Positions 8,375-16,645 of a stretch of 64,000 nucleotides of DNA are shown here, one piece after another. Numbering within the stretch: position 1 is the first letter of the stretch; each line of letters starts with the position of its first letter. Source of the DNA: Sutterella faecalis (GTDB lineage Bacteria > Pseudomonadota > Gammaproteobacteria > Burkholderiales > Burkholderiaceae_F). The notes under the pieces were generated by a model. That model did no database searches. It saw only the letters and a list, made by a program, of their open reading frames with translations, and had not been told where the DNA came from. Position numbers and translations under genes: made by a program. The stretch covers positions 1,612,001 through 1,676,000 of the forward strand of contig NZ_CP040882.1 in NCBI RefSeq assembly GCF_006337085.1, read 5' to 3'.

Positions 8375-9139
8375 TTACTTCGCCGTGCCGTAGCCGTAGG
8401 CGGTACGGACATCGGTCGCTTCCTTGCTTTCCTTCAGGAACTTGAGGAAGCGCTTGGCGCCTTCATTCTTTTCCCCGGCCTTGAGGAGCACCGCATCCTG
8501 CTTGATTTCGCTGTAAAGTTCCTGCGGAATCACATAGCCCGAGCCCGAGGTGAACTTGCCGCCCTTGAAGCACTGCGAGAGCGCGATGAAGCCCGCTTCG
8601 GCATTGCCCGTCTTCACGAACTGGAAGGTCTTGCCGATGTTGTCGCCGAGCACGGTCTTGGGTTCAACAGCCTTTTCAAGACCAAGAGACTTGAGCGTCT
8701 GGTAGGCGGCTTCGCCGTAAGGCGCGAGCTTCGGGTTTGCAATCGCCACATGCTTGACCGTTGCGGAATTGATCACGGCAGCGACGTCGTTCTTCACGAG
8801 ATTCGCGTCGGACGACCAGAGAACGAGCTTGCCCACCGCATAGGTGTAGGAAGTTCCGGCCACGCCGTAGCCTTCCTTGATGGCCTTGGCAGGCGTCTTC
8901 GCGTCGGCGGCAAGGAGAACATCAAAGGGAGCGCCATTCTTGATCTGAGCATAGAAAGCGCCCGTAGCGCCAAAGGAGAGAACGAGCTTGTCGCCCGTCG
9001 CCTTTTCATAAATCGGCTGAAGATCCTTCGCCGGAGCAGTGAAGTTGGCGGCAACCGCCACATGAACTTCCTCAGCACTCACGGCAAAAGCAGCGGAGGC
9101 AACGACAGCGGCAGCGGCCGCAAGAACAAACTTCTTCAT
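8375..9139 (-). CDS. modA: Periplasmic molybdate-binding protein
   Basis: ModA captures molybdate (and tungstate) for ModBC. The ATG at 9139, with GAAAGAGAA upstream, opens a signal peptide (MKKFVLAAAAAVVASAAFA) cut before EEVHVAVAANF. The ligand-site segments VAVAANFTAPAKDL, SFGATGAFYAQIKNGAPFDV and ANPKLAPYGEAA are the standard ModA motifs, and the 254-residue length is normal. It is first in modABC, transcribed away from modE across a region with a ModE operator. Confidence 0.96.
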   Translation of the reverse strand: MKKFVLAAAAAVVASAAFAVSAEEVHVAVAANFTAPAKDLQPIYEKATGDKLVLSFGATGAFYAQIKNGAPFDVLLAADAKTPAKAIKEGYGVAGTSYTYAVGKLVLWSSDANLVKNDVAAVINSATVKHVAIANPKLAPYGEAAYQTLKSLGLEKAVEPKTVLGDNIGKTFQFVKTGNAEAGFIALSQCFKGGKFTSGSGYVIPQELYSEIKQDAVLLKAGEKNEGAKRFLKFLKESKEATDVRTAYGYGTAK

Positions 9140-9273
9140 TGGATTCTCTTTCAAAGAAATCGGGGCTCTTCCGGCTGGGGCTCGCCCGGGGATTCAAAAC
9201 TGAAGCCCCATGAATGCACCTGACGCCGGAAGACAGAGAGCGACGAAGCGCTATTCATTTTTGCAACAGCGCT

Positions 9274-9296
9274 CGTTATTCCTTTGCAGAATAACG
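9274..9296. promoter_or_regulatory. ModE operator
   Basis: A perfect dyad CGTTATTC-N7-GAATAACG lies between the divergent modA and modE starts. It closely resembles the known ModE palindrome (CGTTAT...ATAACG). Molybdate-bound ModE would repress modABC from here and possibly its own gene. Confidence 0.85.
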
Positions 9297-9348
9297 ATGT
9301 TGTGACAGATAATCAAGTTCTTCCTCAACCCGTTTTCCAGATCCCGAT

Positions 9349-10152
9349 ATGTCTGAAGAGCCCGCCGACCCGTCCGTTCTCGCCGGCATTCTTTCCGAGC
9401 AGACCGACAAGCGCATCGACATTCTGCGCCGCATTGCAGATGTGGGCTCCATTTCTGAAGCCGCAAGAAGCGCAGGCGTCAGCTACAAAGCCGCCTGGCA
9501 GGCCATTGATACGCTCACGAACCTTGCAGGGACGCCCCTCGTTGAAAAAGCGGTGGGCGGCGCCCACGGCGGCGGCACGAAGCTCACGAAAACCGGCCGC
9601 ATGGTGCTGGATCTCGCCGATGAGCTCTCCCGCGCGCGCCGCAGCGTGCTCGACCGCTTTGCGCACAGAGAGGATTCGCCCGCGAAACATGAAGGCAGCC
9701 GGCTCGCGCGCGTCACCGCCGCGAGTCTTCAGACCTCCATGCGCAATCAGTTTCCTGCAACGATTGAAACGCTCAAAATCGGTTCCGCGCTCGTGAAGCT
9801 CATTCTGCGCATCGACGACACGCACCTCATCCGCGCTTCCGTCACGAAGGAATCCGCTCAGCTCCTCGGCCTGCGCCCCGGCATGGAAGTGCTCGCGCTC
9901 GCCAAGGCCACCTCCATAGAAATTTCCGCGGATTTCCCGGATGAAAAAAATGACGCCCGCTCGCATGCAAATCTCATCGTGGGCGAAGTCATCCGCAGCG
10001 AACGCGCCAATAAGGGCGGCGAATGCTCGATTCGACTCCCTTCAGGGCTTGTGATCGTCGGGTTCGCGCGCTCCGGACACGGCCTTAAGCTCCATCAGAA
10101 GGCCGTGGCGTCGCTCCCCCCTTCCGTCATCGTGATCGGTCTTGCTTCCTGA
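9349..10152 (+). CDS. modE: Molybdate-responsive transcriptional regulator
   Basis: ModE represses molybdate uptake when molybdate is abundant. The 267-residue protein has the N-terminal winged helix (residues 20-100: RIDILRRIADVGSISEAARSAG, SYKAAWQAID, GGGTKLTKTG) and then two Mop/TOBE domains (about 140-195 and 205-265), the E. coli ModE layout. It is divergent from modABC and shares the operator at 9274-9296. The start is the first ATG after the operator. Confidence 0.95.
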   Translation: MSEEPADPSVLAGILSEQTDKRIDILRRIADVGSISEAARSAGVSYKAAWQAIDTLTNLAGTPLVEKAVGGAHGGGTKLTKTGRMVLDLADELSRARRSVLDRFAHREDSPAKHEGSRLARVTAASLQTSMRNQFPATIETLKIGSALVKLILRIDDTHLIRASVTKESAQLLGLRPGMEVLALAKATSIEISADFPDEKNDARSHANLIVGEVIRSERANKGGECSIRLPSGLVIVGFARSGHGLKLHQKAVASLPPSVIVIGLAS

Positions 10153-10216
10153 TGCGTCAGCAGCCGCCTAAAAGAGTTCAGAAAAATCGAACAAATCGAC
10201 CGGATTCTCCAGCCGA

Positions 10217-10230
10217 TTGATGATTATCAA
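10217..10230 (+). promoter_or_regulatory. FNR-type site upstream of the NapC-like cytochrome
   Basis: TTGAT-GATT-ATCAA is a perfect match to the FNR consensus. A TACACT box at 10249-10254 puts the site centre roughly 38-41 nt before a transcription start near 10261-10265, as in class II FNR-activated promoters. The gene it serves starts at 10393. Confidence 0.82.
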
Positions 10231-10392
10231 ATTCTTAAGCCCCGCTCTTACACTTGGTTGCATATCATTGCAGGCTAGTAAAAATGAAGGCTTTATTGCT
10301 TCATTTTTTCTGCAGCTTCCTTCAAAGGCGCACGCCAGACCCGAATCGTTTCAGGAAGCTGACCGATCCCCTTATAAAGACAGGTTTACAAA

Positions 10393-10980
10393 ATGAAAAA
10401 AGATAGCCCCTGGTACCTTGCTCTCTGGTGCGTTGTCGGCGTTGCTATCGGCATCGTGTTCGTCGGCGTGCTCACGTCTGTTGTTCACTGGGCCGGCACT
10501 GAAAAGTTCTGCGGCGAATTCTGCCACTCGATGGACGCCACCTATGTCGCCTATCAGAAGGGCGACCACTTCCGTACGGCTTCCGGCGCCACCGCCGGCT
10601 GCTCGGACTGCCACCTCAAGAATGAATCGAACCACTTTGCCGGTCCGATTGACTACACGGCTCTCCTGATCGACAAGGCCATCGCCGGCTCGAAGTCGCT
10701 CTTCGGCGAAATCGCCGGTCACCTCAACACCCCGGAAAAGCAGATTGAGATGCGCCAGGAAATGGCTGAAGCCGTCCACGCCCAGATGATGGACCGCAAC
10801 TGGGCCTCCTGCCGCGGCTGCCATGACGTGGCCCGCATGTATGATCCGAAGCGTCCGATGCTCGGCGAAATCCATCGCCACATGGGCCCTGAGGCTAAGA
10901 ATGTCGACTGCCTCGCCTGCCATCCGACCGCCGGCCACAACTACGGCTACATCCTCAAATTCGACACCGCCAAGAAGTAA
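10393..10980 (+). CDS. NapC/NirT-family tetrahaem c-type cytochrome, quinol dehydrogenase
   Basis: A 195-residue membrane-anchored cytochrome that should pass electrons from menaquinol or ubiquinol to a periplasmic reductase. One N-terminal membrane anchor (residues 9-31) is followed by four haem sites at Cys40, Cys70, Cys140 and Cys173; the last three are CXXCH (CSDCH, CRGCH, CLACH). The first reads CGEFCH, with three residues between the cysteines, followed by Met47 (CHSM), where NapC/NrfH/CymA proteins normally have CXXCHXM. A perfect FNR site is upstream. No reductase gene adjoins it, so it may serve several partners like CymA. Confidence 0.9.
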   Translation: MKKDSPWYLALWCVVGVAIGIVFVGVLTSVVHWAGTEKFCGEFCHSMDATYVAYQKGDHFRTASGATAGCSDCHLKNESNHFAGPIDYTALLIDKAIAGSKSLFGEIAGHLNTPEKQIEMRQEMAEAVHAQMMDRNWASCRGCHDVARMYDPKRPMLGEIHRHMGPEAKNVDCLACHPTAGHNYGYILKFDTAKK

Positions 10981-11007
10981 TCGCTTCACGGCACGTGCCT
11001 GAACCCG

Positions 11008-11048
11008 AAAAGCCCGGCAACCTCACCTGAAGAGGCGCCGGGCTTTTT
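11008..11048 (+). terminator. Terminator after the NapC-like gene
   Basis: A 9-bp stem AAGCCCGGC / GCCGGGCTT is followed by T5, 28 nt after the stop codon. Confidence 0.85.
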
Positions 11049-11139
11049 GTTTGCCCGGCAATCTTGGCCCGCGTGCCCCGGCGCGCCTTAAAATCTGCTC
11101 CATCATTCCTTCGCGGGGACTCGCCCCCGCTTTTTTCGC

Positions 11140-13821
11140 ATGAAGCACATGGCCAAGACCATTTATCGCGGCGACTATCGCGCGCCGACGCATCTCATTG
11201 ACACCATCCGGCTCGAATTCGACCTCAACGCTGAGGAAACGCTTGTCAAAAGCACGCTCGAGGTTCGACCCAATCCCGAGTGCACGGAAAAGGATCCGCC
11301 GCTCTTTCTGAACGGCGAGGACATCACGCTCAGATCCGTTTCGATCGACGGCCGTGAATTGAAGGATGGCGAATACAAGGTCGACAGCAACGGCCTCACC
11401 ATTCCCGGCATCACGAGCGCCCAGAAGCTCGAAATCGTGAATACCTTCAGCCCGAAGGCCAATACCGCGCTGTCCGGGATCTATGCCTCGGGCGTGAACC
11501 TGATGAGTCAGTGCGAGGCCCAGGGCTTCCGCCGCATCACATTCTTCGAGGATCGCCCGGACGTTCTCGCCCGCTACACAACCGTCATCCGCGGCGCCAC
11601 GGAAGACTTTCCCGTGATGCTCTCGAACGGCAATCTGACCGAAGAGAAATCGCTTGAGGACGGCCGCCGCGAAGTCACCTACGTCGACCCGTTCCCAAAG
11701 CCCTGCTACCTCTTTGCGCTCGTCGCCGGCAAGCTCGTCTCCCGCGCCTCGAAGTTCGACCTCAAGGACGGCCGCACGGTGGATCTTTCCGTGTGGGTCG
11801 ATCCGCAGGATCTCGACAAGACCGAACACACGCTCGAAAGCCTGAAGCGCGCCATCCGCTGGGACGAGGAGCGCTGGGGACTTGAGCTCGACCTCAAGGA
11901 CTTCAAGATTGTCGCGACGAACGACTTCAATTTCGGCGCGATGGAAAACAAGGGCCTCAACATCTTCAATTCGCGCTGCGCGCTCGCGAACCCCAAGGTT
12001 GCGACCGACAGCGACTACCTGCGCATTGAGGGCGTCGTAGGCCACGAATACTTCCACAACTGGACGGGCGACCGCGTAACGCTTCGCGATTGGTTCCAGC
12101 TCACGCTGAAGGAGGGCCTCACGGTCTTCCGCGACCAGGAATTCTCGGCCGACATGCTCGGAGAGCCCTCTGCCCGGGCCGTGCAGCGCATCCGCGACGT
12201 CTCCGTTCTGCGCGCAGCGCAGTTCATGGAGGACGCGGGCCCGATGGCGCATCCGATCCGTCCCGAGAGCTACCAGAACATCAACAATTTCTACACGAGC
12301 ACCGTCTACGAAAAGGGCGCGGAAGTCATCCGCATGCTCCAGACGCTTCTCGGACGCGAAACCTTCAGAAAGGGGTTCGATCTTTACATTGCCCGCAACG
12401 ACGGTCATGCCGTCACGTGCGAAGCCTTCATCAACGCCATGGCCGAGGCGTCAGGGCGCGACCTTTCGGAATTCACCAACTGGTATTCGCAGGCGGGCAC
12501 GCCGCGCGTTACCGTCCGCAGACACTGGGATGAGGTGAACCACAGGCTCACGCTGAACGTTCGCCAGTCGACGCCCCCGACGCCCGGTCAGTCCGTAAAG
12601 AAGCCCTTCCTCATTCCGTTCCCCGTGGCCTTCCTCAATAGCCGCGGCGAAGAGATGCCCGTGCAGCTTGCTGAGGAAGATGAGGCGCCGGCCCCCGGCA
12701 CCCGCATGTTCGAGCTTACGGACGAAACGGCTGAATTCGTCTTCGGCGGTCTTGAGGAAGAACCCGTCGTTTCGCTCAACCGCGGCTTCGCTGCCCCCAT
12801 CATTCTCGACGCCGGGCTCTCCCAGGAGGAGCTTGCCTTCCTCGCCGCCAATGATCCGGATCCCTTCAACCGCTGGGATGCCATGAACCGTCTTCTGATC
12901 GACGCCGTTCATGCCCAGACCCGCGCGCGCCTGCTGAAGACTCCGGAAGACGTTTCGCCTCTCGTCATCAGCGCCGCCTCGAAGATCCTTCGCGACGAGA
13001 ATCTCTCGCCCGCCTTCAAGGCCGTCGCGCTCACGATGCCTGGCGAAAAACTCGTGGCCGAAGAGGACCCGCTCATTGACCCGCATGCCGTTCATGCCGG
13101 CTGGATTGCCGTGCGTCAGGCGATCGGCGAAAAGAACATTTCCGCCTTCCTTGAAACGGCGCAGGCCAATATTGTTGAAGGTCCCTACGAGCCGACGCCT
13201 GAAAAGGCCGGCAAACGCGCGCTGCGCAACCTGGCTCTCGGCTACGCGCACGCCGCCGGCTCCCCGCGCGCCGCCATCATGATCAAGGACCAGTTCATGA
13301 CGGCCAACAACCTCACGGATAAGCTCGCAGCGCTTCACATGATGGCAAACTCCCAGACGCCCGCCAAGCAGGATATGGAAGTCGACGCCCTCAAGGCCTG
13401 GTATCACGAGCCGCTTCTCATCAACAAGTGGCTCACGATTCAGGCAACCGCCCCCTCGTTCCCGGGTGAAGCCCGCGTGCTCGAGCGCGTGCGCGAACTG
13501 ACGCGCTGCCCATTCTTCTCGCTCAAGAACCCGAACAACGTCTATGCGCTTCTGCTCGGGTACTTCCAGCAGAATCCGTCCGAATTCCACCTCGCCGACG
13601 GATCGGGCTACGCTTTCTGGGCCGAAATGGTGCTCGAACTCAACCGCATCAATCCGCAGGTTGCCGCCCGCGTGGCGCGTTCGCTCGACAACTGGCGCCG
13701 CTACACCCCGGCACTTGCCGAAAAGATGCATGCCGCCCTCGAATCGGTTGAAGCCAAACGGAGCGAACTCTCGCCCAATGTGGCCGAAATCATCGAAAAG
13801 GCGCTCGGCAACCCGCTCTGA
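11140..13821 (+). CDS. pepN: Aminopeptidase N (M1 family)
   Basis: PepN is a cytosolic zinc aminopeptidase that finishes protein breakdown. The 893-residue length and N-terminus (TIYRGDYRAPTHLIDTI) fit the proteobacterial PepN type. The substrate-recognition motif GAMEN lies near residue 268 and the zinc site VGHEYFHNWTGDR near 300-312, with the downstream glutamate in LKEGLTVFRDQEF. A second ATG three codons in (11149) is an alternative start. A TAAAAT box at 11089-11094 may be its -10 element. fbp follows 39 nt downstream and may be cotranscribed. Confidence 0.97.
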   Translation: MKHMAKTIYRGDYRAPTHLIDTIRLEFDLNAEETLVKSTLEVRPNPECTEKDPPLFLNGEDITLRSVSIDGRELKDGEYKVDSNGLTIPGITSAQKLEIVNTFSPKANTALSGIYASGVNLMSQCEAQGFRRITFFEDRPDVLARYTTVIRGATEDFPVMLSNGNLTEEKSLEDGRREVTYVDPFPKPCYLFALVAGKLVSRASKFDLKDGRTVDLSVWVDPQDLDKTEHTLESLKRAIRWDEERWGLELDLKDFKIVATNDFNFGAMENKGLNIFNSRCALANPKVATDSDYLRIEGVVGHEYFHNWTGDRVTLRDWFQLTLKEGLTVFRDQEFSADMLGEPSARAVQRIRDVSVLRAAQFMEDAGPMAHPIRPESYQNINNFYTSTVYEKGAEVIRMLQTLLGRETFRKGFDLYIARNDGHAVTCEAFINAMAEASGRDLSEFTNWYSQAGTPRVTVRRHWDEVNHRLTLNVRQSTPPTPGQSVKKPFLIPFPVAFLNSRGEEMPVQLAEEDEAPAPGTRMFELTDETAEFVFGGLEEEPVVSLNRGFAAPIILDAGLSQEELAFLAANDPDPFNRWDAMNRLLIDAVHAQTRARLLKTPEDVSPLVISAASKILRDENLSPAFKAVALTMPGEKLVAEEDPLIDPHAVHAGWIAVRQAIGEKNISAFLETAQANIVEGPYEPTPEKAGKRALRNLALGYAHAAGSPRAAIMIKDQFMTANNLTDKLAALHMMANSQTPAKQDMEVDALKAWYHEPLLINKWLTIQATAPSFPGEARVLERVRELTRCPFFSLKNPNNVYALLLGYFQQNPSEFHLADGSGYAFWAEMVLELNRINPQVAARVARSLDNWRRYTPALAEKMHAALESVEAKRSELSPNVAEIIEKALGNPL

Positions 13822-13860
13822 CCCTCCCATTCCTTCATTCTTCCTAAAGGAAACATTGTT

Positions 13861-14859
13861 GTGACTCCCCTTTCACTTCAGGAATTCCTCTCGCGCGAGG
13901 AAGCGCTTGCCGGTTCCGATCCGGTGCTCACCCGCCTTCTGGTCGGCATCTCCGAGGCCTGCAAGGAAATTTCAGCCAAGGTCCGCGAGGGCGCCCTCGC
14001 CGGCGTGCTCGGTCTTGCCGGCAGCGAAAACGTGCAGGGTGAAGAGCAGAAGAAGCTCGACATCATTTCCAACGACATCTTTGTTGAAGCCGTTGCCCGC
14101 ACCGGCGCCGTCTGCGGCATGGTGAGCGAAGAGGTTCCCGAACCCATCGCCGTCCCCGAAGAACTTCCCCTCGGACCCTACCTTGCCTGCTTCGACCCGC
14201 TTGACGGCTCGAGCAACATCGACATCAACGTCTCGATCGGCTCGATCTTTGCGATCCTGCCGGCCGAACGTCCGAAGCGCGTCCCGGCTCCCCAGGACTT
14301 CCTTCAGCCCGGCAGGAACCTCACGGCGGCCGGCTACTGCATGTACGGCCCGCAGACGATTCTTGCCCTGACGCTCGGCCGCGGCGTATTCCTCTTCACG
14401 CTCGACGACGTGACGGGCACCTTCCGTCTTACGAAGGAAAATGTGCGTGTTCCGCGCGAAGCCAAGGAATTCGCGATCAACATGTCGAACCAGCGATTCT
14501 GGGAAGCGCCGGTCGTGCGCTACGTTTCCGAACTTCTTCAGGGCAAGGACGGTCCGCGCGGCAAGAACTACAACATGCGCTGGGTTGCAGCCATGGTTGC
14601 CGAAGTGCACCGCATCCTCATGCGCGGCGGCATCTTCATGTATCCGCGCGACTCGAGGAACCCCGAGCGCGCCGGGAAGCTCCGCCTCCTCTATGAAGCC
14701 AATCCCATGTCGATGCTCATGGAGAATGCGGGCGGCGCCTCCACGAACGGCCACGAACGCATCCGCGACATTGTTCCGAACAGCATCCACGAACGCGTGG
14801 CAGTCTTCCTCGGCGCAGCCGAAGAGGTTGAAACCGTGACGGGCTACCACAAGGCCTGA
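13861..14859 (+). CDS. fbp: Fructose-1,6-bisphosphatase, class I
   Basis: FBPase hydrolyses fructose-1,6-bisphosphate in gluconeogenesis. The GTG start at 13861 is preceded by AAAGGAAA at good spacing, and the length of 332 residues is normal. The metal and substrate motifs DPLDGSSNIDINVSIGSIF (near residue 115) and the C-terminal region GGIFMYPRD...LRLLYEANPM are intact. It follows pepN closely and ends at a bidirectional terminator. Confidence 0.97.
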   Translation: MTPLSLQEFLSREEALAGSDPVLTRLLVGISEACKEISAKVREGALAGVLGLAGSENVQGEEQKKLDIISNDIFVEAVARTGAVCGMVSEEVPEPIAVPEELPLGPYLACFDPLDGSSNIDINVSIGSIFAILPAERPKRVPAPQDFLQPGRNLTAAGYCMYGPQTILALTLGRGVFLFTLDDVTGTFRLTKENVRVPREAKEFAINMSNQRFWEAPVVRYVSELLQGKDGPRGKNYNMRWVAAMVAEVHRILMRGGIFMYPRDSRNPERAGKLRLLYEANPMSMLMENAGGASTNGHERIRDIVPNSIHERVAVFLGAAEEVETVTGYHKA

Positions 14860-14886
14860 TCCCGTCAGGATCGTCAGGCAATTTGC

Positions 14887-14927
14887 AAAATGCCCCGCCG
14901 GGAATTACCCGGGCGGGGCATTTTTTA
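14887..14927. terminator. Bidirectional terminator between fbp and the LapA-domain gene
   Basis: A long stem AAAATGCCCCGCC...GGGCGGGGCATTTT is followed by a T-run on the plus strand and, in mirror image, on the minus strand. It separates convergent genes. Confidence 0.88.
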
Positions 14928-14961
14928 ATTCAGGCTTGAGCAGTGCGCTTCAGGCGGACGA

Positions 14962-15543
14962 TCAGAAGAGTTCGCCGAAGAGCTCCTTCTTCTTTTTTTC
15001 ATCCTTCACTTCACCTTCGGTGGCAGGAAGCACGTTCGAAACCTTCTTGTCGATGTCAAGCAGTCGTTCGGAGACGGCATTACGCTGAGCGGTCTGCTCT
15101 TCCTTCAGCTGATCGCGCAGAAGCGCGAGCTCGCGGTCCTGCTGGTCGCCGCGCTCCTTCATGAATTTATTGAGCTCCTCGGTCTTGGCCATCATCAGAG
15201 CTTCGAGCTGATCCATACGGGCGCGCATATCCTTGCCGAGCTCCGTGATGCGGCTCTTGTCGGCATCCTCCGCGGCCTGACGCGCGATGCGGGCTTCCTT
15301 ATGCGCCTGGCGAATTTCCATCACGACGCTCGCCTGCTGCCAGATCGTATAAATCATGAGAAGCGCAATGATGGCGGCAAACGCCACAACCACAATGATG
15401 CCGAGCGGCGCGGTGATTTCGGTGTAGACGAGATTGACCGTCGTTTCCTGCGAAAGCGCCGACCAGTTGATGATCAGAAACACGGCAAGAAGCACGAGGA
15501 TGAGCATCATGCCGAGAGTGCGAAGCTTCACGTTGAACTCCAT
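14962..15543 (-). CDS. LapA-domain (DUF1049-like) inner-membrane coiled-coil protein
   Basis: From the ATG at 15543 the protein has 193 residues. Two membrane segments lie at about 8-27 and 43-66 (LGMMLILVLLAVFLIINW and LGIIVVVAFAAIIALLMIYT), an arrangement and sequence typical of the LapA/DUF1049 family. The rest is a charged coiled coil (about 75-170) ending in a lysine-rich tail. LapA acts with LapB in regulating lipopolysaccharide synthesis in E. coli, but the long coiled coil here differs from LapA, so function is uncertain. An in-frame ATG at 15570 is an alternative start. The gene is divergent from upp. Confidence 0.75.
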   Translation of the reverse strand: MEFNVKLRTLGMMLILVLLAVFLIINWSALSQETTVNLVYTEITAPLGIIVVVAFAAIIALLMIYTIWQQASVVMEIRQAHKEARIARQAAEDADKSRITELGKDMRARMDQLEALMMAKTEELNKFMKERGDQQDRELALLRDQLKEEQTAQRNAVSERLLDIDKKVSNVLPATEGEVKDEKKKKELFGELF

Positions 15544-15592
15544 TGAATTTGGGCAAAAAACGGGCGTCATACGGCAGAGCCCGGCGCCTTCC

Positions 15593-15598
15593 TATAAT
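15593..15598 (+). promoter_or_regulatory. -10 element for upp
   Basis: A perfect TATAAT lies 55 nt upstream of the upp start; the -35 region is weak. Similar TAAAAT boxes occur before purB, pepN and mnmA. Confidence 0.5.
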
Positions 15599-15652
15599 AC
15601 CTCGCAAGGCATTCTGCCCGTTTTCCGCCACTTCTGAAATTTAGTTTGAGCC

Positions 15653-16303
15653 ATGAAGACCGATCCTCGTTTCCCGCGCCTGCATATTGTTGACCATCCG
15701 CTCGTCCAGCATAAGCTTTCTCTGATGCGCGATAAGCGTACGAGCACGCGCGACTTCCGCGAGCTTCTCTCGGAGCTTGCGCTCCTCATGGGTTACGAGC
15801 TCACGCGCGATTTCCCCGTTGCGCTCGAAGAGGTCGAAACGCCCGTCGCCCACTGCTGGTCTCCGATGCTGACCGGGAAAAAGTGCGTGATCGTCCCGGT
15901 TCTGCGCGCCGGCCTCGGCATGTCCGACGCGCTTCTCACGCTGATGCCCTCCGCACGCGTGGGCCACATCGGTCTCTACCGCGACGAGAATCACCGTCCG
16001 GTTGAATATCTCGTGAAGCTCCCCGCGCAGCTCGAAGGCCGCACCTTCATCGTGGTCGACCCGATGGTCGCGACCGGCTATTCCGGCGCTCATGCCGTGG
16101 ATGTCCTTAAAAAGCGCGGCGTCCCGGGCGAAAGCATCCGCTTCATGGCGCTTGTCGCGGCCCCCGAAGGGGTCGAGGTCTTCTCAAAGCTCCATCCGGA
16201 TGTGGATCTTTATGTGGCATCCCTTGACGAGCGCCTCAATGAGAACGCTTACATTGTTCCCGGTCTCGGCGATGCCGGCGACCGCATCTTTGGAACGAAG
16301 TAA
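15653..16303 (+). CDS. upp: Uracil phosphoribosyltransferase
   Basis: UPRT salvages uracil with PRPP to give UMP. The 216-residue sequence has the family N-terminus HIVDHPLVQHKLSLMRDK, the PRPP-binding loop VVDPMVATGYSGAHAVD and the uracil-binding C-terminus PGLGDAGDRIFGT, all intact. It is a single-gene unit with a TATAAT box upstream and its own terminator downstream. Confidence 0.98.
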   Translation: MKTDPRFPRLHIVDHPLVQHKLSLMRDKRTSTRDFRELLSELALLMGYELTRDFPVALEEVETPVAHCWSPMLTGKKCVIVPVLRAGLGMSDALLTLMPSARVGHIGLYRDENHRPVEYLVKLPAQLEGRTFIVVDPMVATGYSGAHAVDVLKKRGVPGESIRFMALVAAPEGVEVFSKLHPDVDLYVASLDERLNENAYIVPGLGDAGDRIFGTK

Positions 16304-16327
16304 TCCATAGACCCAACCAGGGTCTGG

Positions 16328-16358
16328 AACGCCTTCCTTCACCGGGAGGCGTTTTTTT
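16328..16358 (+). terminator. Terminator after upp
   Basis: A stem AACGCCT...AGGCGTT is followed by T7, 25 nt after the upp stop. Confidence 0.85.
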
Positions 16359-16645
16359 ATGCTTCGCTTCACCCGGGTGCGATTATTTTTTGAACATAAA
16401 AATATAGTAGTAACCCTTATCTTTATCTTTTTATAAGGTTTAAATAAGCCATTTCATAAGTGAATACACGTATTTTTAAGCAGTCTAGCAAGATACATGC
16501 CGTTTCGTTCTGCAATATCTGTTGACGAAAATCAAATAGATTTAGTCGTCAACAGCTCATCATTCGGTCAAAGAGATCCATTTCCCATGTTCTGGCATTG
16601 CTTCAGGACATTTCCCCTTTTTCCAACTTCTAGGACCATTCGAAA
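16359..16645. other. AT-rich upstream region of frdC
   Basis: This region is far richer in A and T than the rest of the window. It has a CCTTAT...ATAAGG dyad (16415-16438 region), an FNR-type site at 16522-16535 and overlapping 8-bp arms at 16521-16528 and 16546-16553. No coding sequence is evident. Confidence 0.6.
16522..16535 (+). promoter_or_regulatory. FNR-type site upstream of frdC
   Basis: TTGAC-GAAA-ATCAA matches the FNR consensus at nine of ten positions, about 110 nt before the frdC start. It overlaps a larger dyad, GTTGACGA-N17-TCGTCAAC (16521-16553). Confidence 0.7.
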
